Assembly (NCBI GenBank): GCA_019636795.1 | Contig: JAHBWW010000004.1 | Span: 62,001 to 126,000, forward strand | Length of the DNA: 64,000 nt | Source: Phycisphaeraceae bacterium | GTDB taxonomy: Bacteria > Planctomycetota > Phycisphaerae > Phycisphaerales > UBA1924 | Reading direction: 5' to 3' | In this document: positions 42,693 to 51,482 of the stretch, piece by piece | How positions within the stretch are numbered: the stretch's first letter is position 1 | Layout: the number at the start of each line of letters is the position of its first letter | Program-made: the position numbers and the translations under genes | Notes under the pieces: model-generated | What the model saw: the letters and a program-made list of their open reading frames with translations, nothing else | Databases searched by the model: none | What the model was told of the DNA's origin: nothing

Positions 42693-43580
42693 ATGTTGCG
42701 CCAGCCAAGCCTTGTCAACCGGGCAGATTCGCGAAGTGTCGCGCTGGAAACCACCCTTCTGTGTCACGGCGTCCCTCGGTCCGTAGCCCCCGACTTTGCC
42801 CGCGAACTGTTCGAACTGGTGTCGGCACAAGGTGTCGCGCCCGCCTTGGTAGGAGTCCATGCGGGGCGAGGGATTGTCGGCATGACGCTCGACGAGCTCG
42901 GGGCGATGCTCCACTCTGCTCAGGTGCTCAAGGTGAACGCTGCGAACATCGGCGTCGCAATCCACCGCAAACTCAGCGCAGCAACAACAGTCGGCACAAC
43001 CATGGAACTGGCAGCAGCAGCAGGAGTCCGTCTCTTCGCGACAGGGGCTCTCGGTGGTGTACATCGCAATTTTGCCCAGAACCTCGATGTGTCGAGCGAT
43101 CTGGCCGCGCTGACGCGATACCCCGTTGCGGTTGTGTCCAGCGGCGTCAAAAGCCTCCTCGACGTTTGTGCGACACGAGAGGTGCTCGAAAGTCTTGGTG
43201 TGCCCGTCATCGGCTTCGGCACCGATCGGTTCCCCGCCTTCTATCTTCGCGATGGGGGCGTGGGTGTCGATGCTCGGTTCGACGAAGTCGAAGACCTTGC
43301 GCGATTCATCGCTGCCGAACTCGCTCGCACAGGGCGGGGGATCGTGATCGCCAATCCGATTCCTGAGGCTGACGAACTCAACGACGAGGATTGGACCCGT
43401 TGGTGCGATGAGGCGCTTGCCCAGGTCGCAATTTCGGGCGAGGTCGGCCGCGATGTAACGCCAGCAGTCCTCGCGAGGCTCCACGAACTCTCGGGCGGCG
43501 CAACACTGCGGGCTAATCTGGCGTTGGTGCGGTCGAATGTACTGCTGGCAGCAAGGCTGGCGCGGGCATTGCCGGAGTGA
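42693..43580 (+). CDS. psuG: Pseudouridine-5'-phosphate glycosidase
   Basis: A 295-residue enzyme that cleaves pseudouridine-5'-phosphate to uracil and ribose-5-phosphate. Family signatures are VALETTLLCHGVPR, LKVNAANIGVAI, AATTVGTTMELAAAAGVRLFATGALGGVHR, then DVSSDLAALTRYPVAVVSSGVKSLLD with the catalytic Lys, and GVPVIGFGTDRFPAFY. No pseudouridine kinase is adjacent, unlike in many genomes. Start ATG 42693 lies within the region upstream of cstA; the two genes are divergent with about 60 bases between starts. Its stop is 4 bases from the stop of the converging subtilisin gene. Confidence 0.9.
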   Translation: MLRQPSLVNRADSRSVALETTLLCHGVPRSVAPDFARELFELVSAQGVAPALVGVHAGRGIVGMTLDELGAMLHSAQVLKVNAANIGVAIHRKLSAATTVGTTMELAAAAGVRLFATGALGGVHRNFAQNLDVSSDLAALTRYPVAVVSSGVKSLLDVCATREVLESLGVPVIGFGTDRFPAFYLRDGGVGVDARFDEVEDLARFIAAELARTGRGIVIANPIPEADELNDEDWTRWCDEALAQVAISGEVGRDVTPAVLARLHELSGGATLRANLALVRSNVLLAARLARALPE

Positions 43581-43584
43581 TCGC

Positions 43585-46500
43585 TCAGTCGCAACTCGCA
43601 GCGTACAGGTTGAGGAACGCCTGAATGTCGAAGAAATCGATGATGCTATCGCCATTGATATCAGCGTCGGCATGTCGATTCGTATAGAGATTCAGGAACA
43701 TCTGGACATCAAAGAAATCGAGTATTCCGTCCGAGTTCAAGTCGACCGGACACACAGAACTGCACGCCCGTGACCACACACGCACGTGATCGATCGCAGC
43801 CTCGGTGACGGAATCGTTATTCACATCACTGATGATAAAGCGGATGCGCACTGCATTGCCCGTGGGGATGTAGTCCCGGACTGCTATGGTGTGGTCACGC
43901 CAGCCAAAGGTTGATCGCAGTGTTGCGACGGACATCCAGTTGTTGCTGGCTCCTGGAGCAATTTCGACTTCGAGTACATCTTCGCCCGCAACTCCCGCAT
44001 CATCACAAAACAACCAGTACGCAAATGTGATCTGAGGGTCATCGATGCCGGCAATGCTGATCTGTGGCGAGCGGAGTGTCGTCGGGCCGCCATCCACATC
44101 GCTGTTGCCCGGTGCAGGATCAGTCATCCAGCATGTTCCGCTGCCATCAGCGTCGATAATCGGGTCGCCGCGATGCCCGCCTCCGACCAGAGTGCCCCAG
44201 CCCCACGCACCGCCAGTTAACCCTGCGCTATTGGTCACGACCCAACCCGCGGGCGTTGTGAACTGCTCGACGGTGTAGACAGTCTGAGGCTCGACAGTGA
44301 TCTCAAAACCACTCAGCGGCGCGAGTTCGGGCCAGCGCTGTACTTGTCCGCTTGTCGTGAGGCCCTCGATGCTGAACCGAGTCTTGGTTCCGCACATTGC
44401 TGGGGGCAGCGTAACCTCAAACGCATTGCCTCCCAGGTGCGTCGCTGCCAGCGAAAGAGGCGTTGGACCGCCAGTTTCGACAAACGCGCGAACAGTTTGC
44501 GGGTCGATGCCCGTCGATGTTCCTAATAACTGAAACGGAACAACGAGGCTCCGGTATGGATCGCGCGTTTCTGGAAGACCGCTCGTGCCGAACGAGAGCC
44601 CGATCGCATCAGGCATCTTGATTCCGCCGGAAACGACCAGCGAGTAAGGCACGGAGATTCCGTCGTTCTGGCCGCTCATATCAATCTGCACATCAATGCC
44701 GATCACTTCAATCACCCACGATCCGGGCATCGGATTTGCAATGATGACCTGCTCGACGGTATTGATCGGATCTGATTGCCCGCCCGCAACCGAAGTTGTG
44801 CTGTCGAGCAGCCCGTGGTTGCCCCAATAGATGCTGCCATCAGGTGCGGTGACGCGGAGCGAAATGTCGTTGATCGTGTGCGACAGAGCGCCTGGGAACC
44901 CGGGGGGATCGAAGTACACGAGAGTAGCCTGGAACTTCGGTTCGCCCGGAGCAACATCGGCGTGATACATACGAACCGCGCCAGTAGCGACTTGTTCCGA
45001 TTGATTGATCACGATCATGCGATGCCGCAGGTCATAGAGATCCTGAACGTGAGGCATGCCCCAGCCCTGGCGATACCGCCCGAGATCATCAGCCACATGC
45101 GAAAAATCCCACTGTCTCGCAGTATTGATGAGTAGAGCCTTGATTGTCGTAGATGCCGGGCGCTCATCGAACACATCGCCACCGTTGACAGGGTTGCCGA
45201 AAATCCCATCGGCCCACATGCGGTACACAAGCCCACCAAGGCCGGCGACAATGGGCGTTGAGGCGCTCGTCCCGCCAAACTCTTCGTACGCAGCGTTCCC
45301 GCTACCCGAACTTGTGAAGACGCGATCATTCGCGTGGGCTAGATCCGGCTTGATGCGGCCATCAATCGCGGGGCCGGTGCTTGCAGATTGTGCCCAGCGA
45401 TCATCGAGCATCACAGCATTGTCGTAGTGATTGATCGCGCCGATCGACAGCACGTTCTTGGACCACGCCTCAGGCCGAGAATCTGCGTTACCCGAATTGC
45501 TCTGCGATTGCAGGATCAGCAGGTTCGTCGCGATCGCGATATCGTCGAGTTCTGCCGAGAGAGTCGTGTAGTGTCGTGTGCGATCTCCGCCCCAGCTGTT
45601 GCTCTGAAACACAGCGCGGAACGGCGACTGAACAAGAGCCAGAGCGTGGGCCGCCCGATCTGGGACCGCCGTGAATCGTGAGAAGATACCCATCGCGCCA
45701 GACAGAACGCCGCGCGTGGCGGGATTGCCTTGGCCCGACCCGAAGATGATGCCAAAGACAGGCGTGCCGTGACTGAAGTCTGATCCTGCCGTTGTACGCA
45801 GTATCGGTGGATTGGCAGCAAACTCCTGATGGTTGACGCGGATCCCGCTGTCCATCACTTCACCAGTAACACCCGTTCCGTCAAGCCCGATCAGACTTTC
45901 CAATGAGTTGACGCCAGAAATATGGCGAATGAGATTCAAATCGGTCTCGGGTGCTGACCAGCGGTCGATCCATACAACGGCATGGTGTGCTGCGAGTTCG
46001 AGCAAGTGCTGCGCAGGAATCTCGGCAACGATTCTGCGCGAGGCAGTAGGGCGATGTTCAGCCACCAGGCCAATGGCAAGTCCGTGCTGGAGTATGGCAT
46101 CGATCGTGGCAGGGGAGGAATCCCACGCCAAGATGTTGACCCGCACCGTGGCGGGTTCGGGGCCAGTGGCAAGGGTGAGCAGATCTGGCGCAATTCGCAA
46201 GTCTGCACCGAGGTCCGTCCAGGCTGACGCGTTGATTGTGGAGAGATCGATGGCTTCAGCTATCGGACCTGCACGGACGACCCAGGTTCGCGAGTCAATA
46301 CTCGGGCCCAGGTCAAGACCCTTGCTGGAAAGCTGGGCCATGAGATCGCTTGTAATGGGGGAGTGAAAGCGGATGGCCAGAATTGTGGAGTCCGTGATCA
46401 CCTGTATTGGCATTTCGGAGAGAGCTCGCGAACCAGGCAGCAGGGCGACATGCTGAATACCGGATTCAGGACCTGCCGGGGCGGACATCGTTGTATCAAT

Positions 46501-46608
46501 AGGTGGTTCTGGGCTGCGAATTTTGCCATATGCAGGCGCAACCACACCAGAACAGGTCAGTATCGCAGCAGCGATTGATGTGAGCGCAGAGACGCAACGA
46601 CGCGACAT
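43585..46608 (-). CDS. Secreted subtilisin-like (S8) peptidase with GC-type dockerin-like tail
   Basis: A 1007-residue exported protease. The signal peptide is MSRRCVSALTSIAAAILTCSG. The catalytic triad is seen as Asp in GEVMDSGIRVNHQEF, His in DFSHGTPVFGIIFG and Ser in FGGTSASTPIVAGLGG; the Asn of the oxyanion hole is in QSNSGNADSRP. After the peptidase domain come a beta-rich region (P-domain-like, IANPMPGSWVIEVIG) and an adhesion-like region, and at the end two EF-hand loops (DLNSDGILDFFDV, DINGDSIIDFFDI) with the ending YAASCD. Processing of a propeptide (residues about 30-200) is likely. A 12-base palindrome AAGGTGCACCTT lies between the ribosome binding site and ATG 46608. Confidence 0.92.
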   Translation of the reverse strand: MSRRCVSALTSIAAAILTCSGVVAPAYGKIRSPEPPIDTTMSAPAGPESGIQHVALLPGSRALSEMPIQVITDSTILAIRFHSPITSDLMAQLSSKGLDLGPSIDSRTWVVRAGPIAEAIDLSTINASAWTDLGADLRIAPDLLTLATGPEPATVRVNILAWDSSPATIDAILQHGLAIGLVAEHRPTASRRIVAEIPAQHLLELAAHHAVVWIDRWSAPETDLNLIRHISGVNSLESLIGLDGTGVTGEVMDSGIRVNHQEFAANPPILRTTAGSDFSHGTPVFGIIFGSGQGNPATRGVLSGAMGIFSRFTAVPDRAAHALALVQSPFRAVFQSNSWGGDRTRHYTTLSAELDDIAIATNLLILQSQSNSGNADSRPEAWSKNVLSIGAINHYDNAVMLDDRWAQSASTGPAIDGRIKPDLAHANDRVFTSSGSGNAAYEEFGGTSASTPIVAGLGGLVYRMWADGIFGNPVNGGDVFDERPASTTIKALLINTARQWDFSHVADDLGRYRQGWGMPHVQDLYDLRHRMIVINQSEQVATGAVRMYHADVAPGEPKFQATLVYFDPPGFPGALSHTINDISLRVTAPDGSIYWGNHGLLDSTTSVAGGQSDPINTVEQVIIANPMPGSWVIEVIGIDVQIDMSGQNDGISVPYSLVVSGGIKMPDAIGLSFGTSGLPETRDPYRSLVVPFQLLGTSTGIDPQTVRAFVETGGPTPLSLAATHLGGNAFEVTLPPAMCGTKTRFSIEGLTTSGQVQRWPELAPLSGFEITVEPQTVYTVEQFTTPAGWVVTNSAGLTGGAWGWGTLVGGGHRGDPIIDADGSGTCWMTDPAPGNSDVDGGPTTLRSPQISIAGIDDPQITFAYWLFCDDAGVAGEDVLEVEIAPGASNNWMSVATLRSTFGWRDHTIAVRDYIPTGNAVRIRFIISDVNNDSVTEAAIDHVRVWSRACSSVCPVDLNSDGILDFFDVQMFLNLYTNRHADADINGDSIIDFFDIQAFLNLYAASCD

Positions 46609-47026
46609 GAAGGTGCACCTTTGAGATTCGGGAACGCCAGTGGAGAGTGAGCGTACCCAAACTGCGAGTCAAACGCGAGAGGATTTGATGAGTTTTATGA
46701 TGAATCAGATTATGCTGACTGGGCATTCGGGAAGGATTCGGATGAGGTTTGAAACTCGGACCTGCAGTCTGGTCGTACGAGTGGGGGCATGTGAAAAGGA
46801 CGTGAATTTGGCTAGTCCCATGCGGCGTGCGGTGGATTGCAGACTACACTCATCCTGAGGAGCATCATCGGGTGGGTTCAAGGATCGGATCCGAGTCAAG
46901 CCCGATAATCGAAAGCAGCGTTGCACACGGGTGGGCGGATCGCGCAGGCGACGTCGCAGGGGATCTCTGCCTGCCCAGAGTCATGCCAGCAAAACTGGCG
47001 CGTTGACAATAGAGGAGTGGATCAAC
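46609..47026. other. Divergent intergenic region between two secreted-protein genes
   Basis: About 420 bases between the divergent starts of the subtilisin gene and the gene at 47027. It must contain both promoters; TTGACAAT at about 47003 lies too close to the right-hand start to be its -35 element. Frames in it are short and show no domain. Confidence 0.5.
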
Positions 47027-49141
47027 ATGGCGAGTTCGAACAGTCGGTTGGTTGTGGGAATGATGATGGCGTGCGCTGGCGTGGCAGGTTCTGTTCACGC
47101 TCAGGACAGCATCGCGACGGGGGGATCGCTGCCGGGCGACTCGCTCGATCCTTGGAACACCGGATTGCAGAGAACGTCGTATGTGGTTGACATGGCTCCG
47201 TTCACCACTTCGTGGGGCAACACGTTTGCCATCGCGCCGATCGTCAAGTCTTCCAAGACATCGCCAGCCTTCTCGGGTTCGTTGATGAGCGCCCAGTTTC
47301 TGAGTGCGGATCTGCTGAGGGGCGTGCCGTTCGCGTCAGGCTCTTACGCGCTGTGGGAGAACGCGCCGGGCGCGGGCGTGAACCCGAATGGCACCAACCT
47401 TGTGCCCGGTTCTGTGTCTCCAACCGGCTTTGCCCATCAGTTTGGGGCGCTTGTCGCCGAATACTCGACGACGACCGGCGGGTTCAACTACGGCGGTATT
47501 CTGGGCGCGGTCGTGAATTACAAGCACTCCGACCCAGGTCGGCTGTATGTGACACGTGTTGTGGGTGCGGTTAATACCGCCAATGCGACGACGGGCGATT
47601 CAGCGCGCATGGGTATCGGTTCGGTCGATGCTCATGGCAATGCGTACTTCCGTGCAGATTCGTTCCAGACGGCGGGAAGCCCCGGGCTGCCATCGGTGTC
47701 GGGGAATAATCTGTTCCGTACGGCGCTGCTTCAGCGCGGAGCGGTGCTGAACCACATCAATGGCAACACGGCGCTGCATAACGCGACGACGAATCTCGTG
47801 ATCAATGCGGTGCCGAACTACGGAGCACCGGCCCACATTCCGCAGAGCATCGCAGGCGTTCCGGTTGTTTCTACCCCGACGTTTGTCGGCCAGTACGCTC
47901 GTGGTTCGACCGCGCCGCTTACGGTGGATACTTCGCACTATGCTGCGGGTGTTGTGGATCATCGTGGCGCCTTTGGCATGACTACCGATTTCGCGTTGGG
48001 CGTGTGCGGCACAACGTTTGGTGTGCTTGCCAAGGATCCGGCCAACATCACCACCGGCATGAATATTTTCACGACCGACAACAGCGGTTCTGTTCTGGCC
48101 GCGCAGGCGTACTTTGCTCCGACGACTGTGACGGACAACAGCGACAGCTTTACGCTCACATACACCAACCCCTCTCGCGAGTTCGGGCATTATCGCAGCC
48201 AGACCGGGTTCCTCGGCGGAACGGGACAGGTGGCGGTCGCACGTGATCGCAACGGCATGGGACTCACCGCTGCGACGATGCATGAGAATGCGTTGATGAA
48301 TGACTTCTCTGCCCAGATCCTCGTGTGCCGCTTCAACCCTGCGACCGGGGCCAGTGCCTGGACGATGGCGGCTTATATCGATCAGGCGTTCGTCTCGGGG
48401 CGCAGCGGCAAGGAAGTCTTCGATGGCAATAACAACGTGATCGGTGTGCTCACGCCGCTGTTCAATGTGACGGGTGGCAGTCCGCTTGGGCCGTCGCTTT
48501 CGAGCCCCGCGTTCGACGCTGCGGGCAATGTTTGGTTCATTGGCGCGGTCGAACTCTTCAACCGTCTGCCGGGCGGCGGCAGCGATTTCGACTCGGCGCT
48601 GTTCCGCGCGGTGTATGACGAGGTGACATTCAGTTACAAGCTCGAACTCGTGCTCGAACTCGGTTCGGTGTTCGCAGGGCAGAACTCGGGTCGCAACTAT
48701 CAGATCCGCTTCCTGAACATGGCCGACCATGACTCGGTGGATTCGGGCACGATCTTCAGCGGTAACGGCTCAAGCCACACCTGGGGCAACCTGCCGCTTT
48801 CGAGCATGAGCAATGCTGATCCGCGGACCAATGGCGGCATGGTCCTTCAGGCGAGCATCGTGTACGACGTCGATGATGACGGCACGTTCGATCTTGCGGG
48901 TGGTGCCGACCAGCAGTACAACGCGCTGCTGTTCATCGGCAACCCGACGTCGGCAGGGACTGTGCCGTGCAACATCGCAGACTTTTCATCGCCTTACGGG
49001 GTGCTGGACTTCTTTGACGTGCAGGCCTTCCTGCAGGCATTCTCGGCCCAGAACCCGACAGCAGACATCAACAAAGATTGCTTGTTCAACTTCTTTGACG
49101 TTCAGGCATACCTTCAGGCGTTCTCAGCCGGTTGTCCTTGA
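47027..49141 (+). CDS. Large secreted protein with GC-type dockerin-like tail
   Basis: A 704-residue exported protein (signal peptide RLVVGMMMACAGVAGSVHAQ). The body of about 600 residues is rich in beta-strand sequence (WGNTFAIAPIVKSSKTSPAF, YNFGGILGAVVNYKHSDPGR-like segments, GNVWFIGAVELFNRLPGGGS) with no domain I recognise; similar large secreted proteins occur in Phycisphaerae. The end has two EF-hand-like loops (YGVLDFFDVQAFLQAFS and CLFNFFDVQAYLQAFS) and the terminal GCP. GAGGAG lies 9 bases before ATG 47027; the longer frame from 46931 has an arginine-rich start and no ribosome binding site. Function unknown, probably surface-located. Confidence 0.85.
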   Translation: MASSNSRLVVGMMMACAGVAGSVHAQDSIATGGSLPGDSLDPWNTGLQRTSYVVDMAPFTTSWGNTFAIAPIVKSSKTSPAFSGSLMSAQFLSADLLRGVPFASGSYALWENAPGAGVNPNGTNLVPGSVSPTGFAHQFGALVAEYSTTTGGFNYGGILGAVVNYKHSDPGRLYVTRVVGAVNTANATTGDSARMGIGSVDAHGNAYFRADSFQTAGSPGLPSVSGNNLFRTALLQRGAVLNHINGNTALHNATTNLVINAVPNYGAPAHIPQSIAGVPVVSTPTFVGQYARGSTAPLTVDTSHYAAGVVDHRGAFGMTTDFALGVCGTTFGVLAKDPANITTGMNIFTTDNSGSVLAAQAYFAPTTVTDNSDSFTLTYTNPSREFGHYRSQTGFLGGTGQVAVARDRNGMGLTAATMHENALMNDFSAQILVCRFNPATGASAWTMAAYIDQAFVSGRSGKEVFDGNNNVIGVLTPLFNVTGGSPLGPSLSSPAFDAAGNVWFIGAVELFNRLPGGGSDFDSALFRAVYDEVTFSYKLELVLELGSVFAGQNSGRNYQIRFLNMADHDSVDSGTIFSGNGSSHTWGNLPLSSMSNADPRTNGGMVLQASIVYDVDDDGTFDLAGGADQQYNALLFIGNPTSAGTVPCNIADFSSPYGVLDFFDVQAFLQAFSAQNPTADINKDCLFNFFDVQAYLQAFSAGCP

Positions 49142-49183
49142 TCGGCCCAAGTGCTGAAAGAGGGATCGGTTTGAAAGGTTCAC

Positions 49184-49218
49184 GATTGCCCGCGCCGAAA
49201 GGTGCGGGCGATCTTTAT
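49184..49218 (+). terminator. Terminator with GAAA tetraloop
   Basis: Stem GATTGCCCGCGCC (49184-49196) / GGTGCGGGCGATC (49201-49213) closed by a GAAA loop and followed by TTTAT. It lies about 40 bases after the preceding stop, between two co-oriented genes that are therefore separately transcribed. Confidence 0.85.
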
Positions 49219-49270
49219 ACTTGGCTTGTGGTAGAGACTGGCCGCCACTGCGTGCGAATGAGGGGACATC

Positions 49271-50638
49271 ATGCATCGAGCAGGTTTCGGTTCACTGATC
49301 ATCATGGGCGTTATGACGGGTTGGGCATCGGCGCAGTGGGACCCGAACAACGGTGAATGGGGAAAGGAAGTCTCGACGGACCTGCGTGTCATGACGTGGA
49401 ATATCCGCGATGGCATCGTGTCGACTTCTCCACGCAAGCATGACGGGTTTGTCGACTGGAATGCGATTGTTCATATCGTCGCGGCGCTTCAACCCGATGT
49501 GCTGCTGATTCAGGAAGCGGGAGATCGCAGCGGCAACGGGTCGGGCACTGGCGTTGATTCTGTTGGCGAACTGACAACGGCTCTGGGGCTGTTCATGTAC
49601 GGCGGACCGGACCCGTTCAACGGTGGACAGATGGTGACGTCGTATGTTCAGCGATGGATGCCGAAGTATGACCTGCCGTATGTGTTTGTGTCGAGCTCGA
49701 CGGATCAGTTCAATCGCAACATCATCATGTCGCGGTATCCGATTGCTGACATCAATGGTGACGGGCAGTCGGCATTCTCGAACTTCGTGCTGATACCGGA
49801 CGCATACCAGAATGGTGGCAATGGGGGTATTCGCGACTTCATGCATGTCGAGATCGACCTGCCCGATGGCGTGTATGCCGGCGATGTGGTGGTGGGCAAT
49901 ATGCATCTCAAGAGCGGCGGCGCATCGTCGGACCTTGCCGATCGTCTTCGCGCTTCGCAGAATATTGCGTATTTCATTGATTACTTTTTCAATGGCGCAG
50001 GAACGGGAGTATCGGATCCGAACAACAAGATCGCGTTTCCTGCATCGACACCAGCGGTGCTTGACGCCAACACGCCGGTGATTGTCGGAGGCGATCTGAA
50101 TGAGAACGAGGCCACCAATGGCCGCAAGGGTCCGGCGGAGTGGATCGCTCGGGCTGCTGTCACGGGCGGAACGGATGGGACCGACCGCGACCGTTCGGAT
50201 TCGACGTATGACTCGGCGCAGCACCCGATCAGTGGCGAGACAGGAACGTTCAGTGCATCAAACAAGCTTGACTACCTGATCTGGCAGGACAGCATCGCGA
50301 CAGCACGACGACAGTTCACGTTTGCGTCGTTTACCACGGGCATGACGATTGACAAGTTGCCGGTACCAGTGCGTACGTTTCCGATTCAGCCACTTTCGAC
50401 GAGCGGCGTTGCATCGGATCACAGGCCGGTGATCATCGACTTCATCCTGCCGCTGGCCGAGGTGGTCGAGTGTCTGGCGGACTGGAACAACGATGGCGAG
50501 TTAAACTTCTTCGACGTGTCGTTGTTCCTGGGTGACTTCTCAGGCGGGGTCGCGCGGGCAGACCTGAATGGCGATGGAGAGTTCAACTTCTTCGATGTTT
50601 CGTTGTTCCTCGCAGCGTTCAGCGCAGGTTGTCCTTAA
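49271..50638 (+). CDS. Secreted endonuclease/exonuclease/phosphatase-family protein with dockerin-like tail
   Basis: A 455-residue exported enzyme. Residues 1-22 are a signal peptide. The EEP fold has the standard order: RVMTWNIRDG, VLLIQEAGD (metal-binding Glu), VVGNMHLKSGG (His-x-Lys), VIVGGDLNENE (Asp/Asn) and VASDHRPVIIDF (Asp-His). It could cut nucleic acids or phosphoesters outside the cell; DNA use as a phosphate source is a guess. The end has EF-hand-like loops (DWNNDGELNFFDV, DLNGDGEFNFFDV) and the terminal GCP. GAGG lies 7 bases before ATG 49271. A terminator separates it from the gene before. Confidence 0.9.
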   Translation: MHRAGFGSLIIMGVMTGWASAQWDPNNGEWGKEVSTDLRVMTWNIRDGIVSTSPRKHDGFVDWNAIVHIVAALQPDVLLIQEAGDRSGNGSGTGVDSVGELTTALGLFMYGGPDPFNGGQMVTSYVQRWMPKYDLPYVFVSSSTDQFNRNIIMSRYPIADINGDGQSAFSNFVLIPDAYQNGGNGGIRDFMHVEIDLPDGVYAGDVVVGNMHLKSGGASSDLADRLRASQNIAYFIDYFFNGAGTGVSDPNNKIAFPASTPAVLDANTPVIVGGDLNENEATNGRKGPAEWIARAAVTGGTDGTDRDRSDSTYDSAQHPISGETGTFSASNKLDYLIWQDSIATARRQFTFASFTTGMTIDKLPVPVRTFPIQPLSTSGVASDHRPVIIDFILPLAEVVECLADWNNDGELNFFDVSLFLGDFSGGVARADLNGDGEFNFFDVSLFLAAFSAGCP

Positions 50639-50672
50639 ACCCGATGGATGATGTCGCGTGCGGAGCGGTGCC

Positions 50673-51482
50673 TTAGCCTCCGCGCGGTGTGCGTGCACTC
50701 CGAACGAGTTGTTCGCAGCGGCGTGGGTCCACGGGGTTGCTCCAGATGCCTTCGTGTTTGATAGAAGAACCAACGATGACTGCGTCGGCGTGCGCGAGCA
50801 TGTCGAGGACGTTGTTTGGGGTCGTGCCGCTGCCGACGAGAATTGGGAGCGTGGTTGCAGACCTTGCAGCCGAAACGTCGTCGATCGAAGTCGGCAGGCC
50901 TGTTGCGGAGCCTGTGACGATGATGCCATCGGCACCAAAGAATTCGGCAGCATTGACGCACTGCGCGAGATCGAGATCGGCTGTGATTGCGTGAGAGGCG
51001 TGTTTTTTCTTGATGTCGCAATAGATCGCGATGTGATCGGCACCAATGTTGCGACGATATCGCAGAAGTGGTCCGGCTTCGGCTTCTGCGAGGAGACCTT
51101 CATCGGCGATGTGGCTGAAGACGAAGTTCTCGCAGCGGATGAACTGCGCGTCGATGGCCAGAGCGACGGCCAGAGCGTGACGATTGCCGCCACTGAGGAT
51201 TTGGACGCCAAGCGGGAGCGAGATCGCATCGCGGACGGCCTGACCGATTTTGGTCATTGCGGAGGTGATCTCGGGCCCGAGCGCTTCGCCATGAACATAT
51301 GGGCAATCGTGCATGTTCTCGATCATGACGGCGTCGAGGCCAGCGGATTCGATCGCGGCGGCTTCGCGTGCGGCGTCTGCAGCGAGGGCTGAGACAGACA
51401 TGCGACTCTTTGGGGTGCCAGGGAGTGCGCCAACATGGACCATGCCGATCACGGCTTTGCGCTCAAAGGGCCAGTTGTTCAT
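50673..51482 (-). CDS. BtpA/SgcQ family protein
   Basis: A 269-residue TIM-barrel protein of the BtpA family: KAVIGMVHVGALPGTPK at the N-terminus, GLDAVMIENMHDCPYV, LPLGVQILSGGNRHALAVALA, FIRCENFVFSHIADEGL and FFGADGIIVTGSATGLPT are the family signature segments. In cyanobacteria BtpA is needed for photosystem I assembly, which cannot be the role here; SgcQ relatives lie in sugar operons. ATG 51482 overlaps the stop of the methyltransferase gene by 4 bases, so it is the last gene of a coupled three-gene operon with a nucleoside transporter first; a role in nucleoside or pentose handling is an inference. Confidence 0.9.
   Translation of the reverse strand: MNNWPFERKAVIGMVHVGALPGTPKSRMSVSALAADAAREAAAIESAGLDAVMIENMHDCPYVHGEALGPEITSAMTKIGQAVRDAISLPLGVQILSGGNRHALAVALAIDAQFIRCENFVFSHIADEGLLAEAEAGPLLRYRRNIGADHIAIYCDIKKKHASHAITADLDLAQCVNAAEFFGADGIIVTGSATGLPTSIDDVSAARSATTLPILVGSGTTPNNVLDMLAHADAVIVGSSIKHEGIWSNPVDPRRCEQLVRSARTPRGG

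Noticed and set aside
46640-46858. A 72-residue plus-strand open frame in the divergent intergenic region
   Set aside because: No ribosome binding site, hydrophobic pattern or family resemblance; it overlaps the expected promoters.
50673-51482. BtpA protein as evidence for photosynthesis
   Set aside because: The family is widespread in non-photosynthetic bacteria and no photosystem gene is present.
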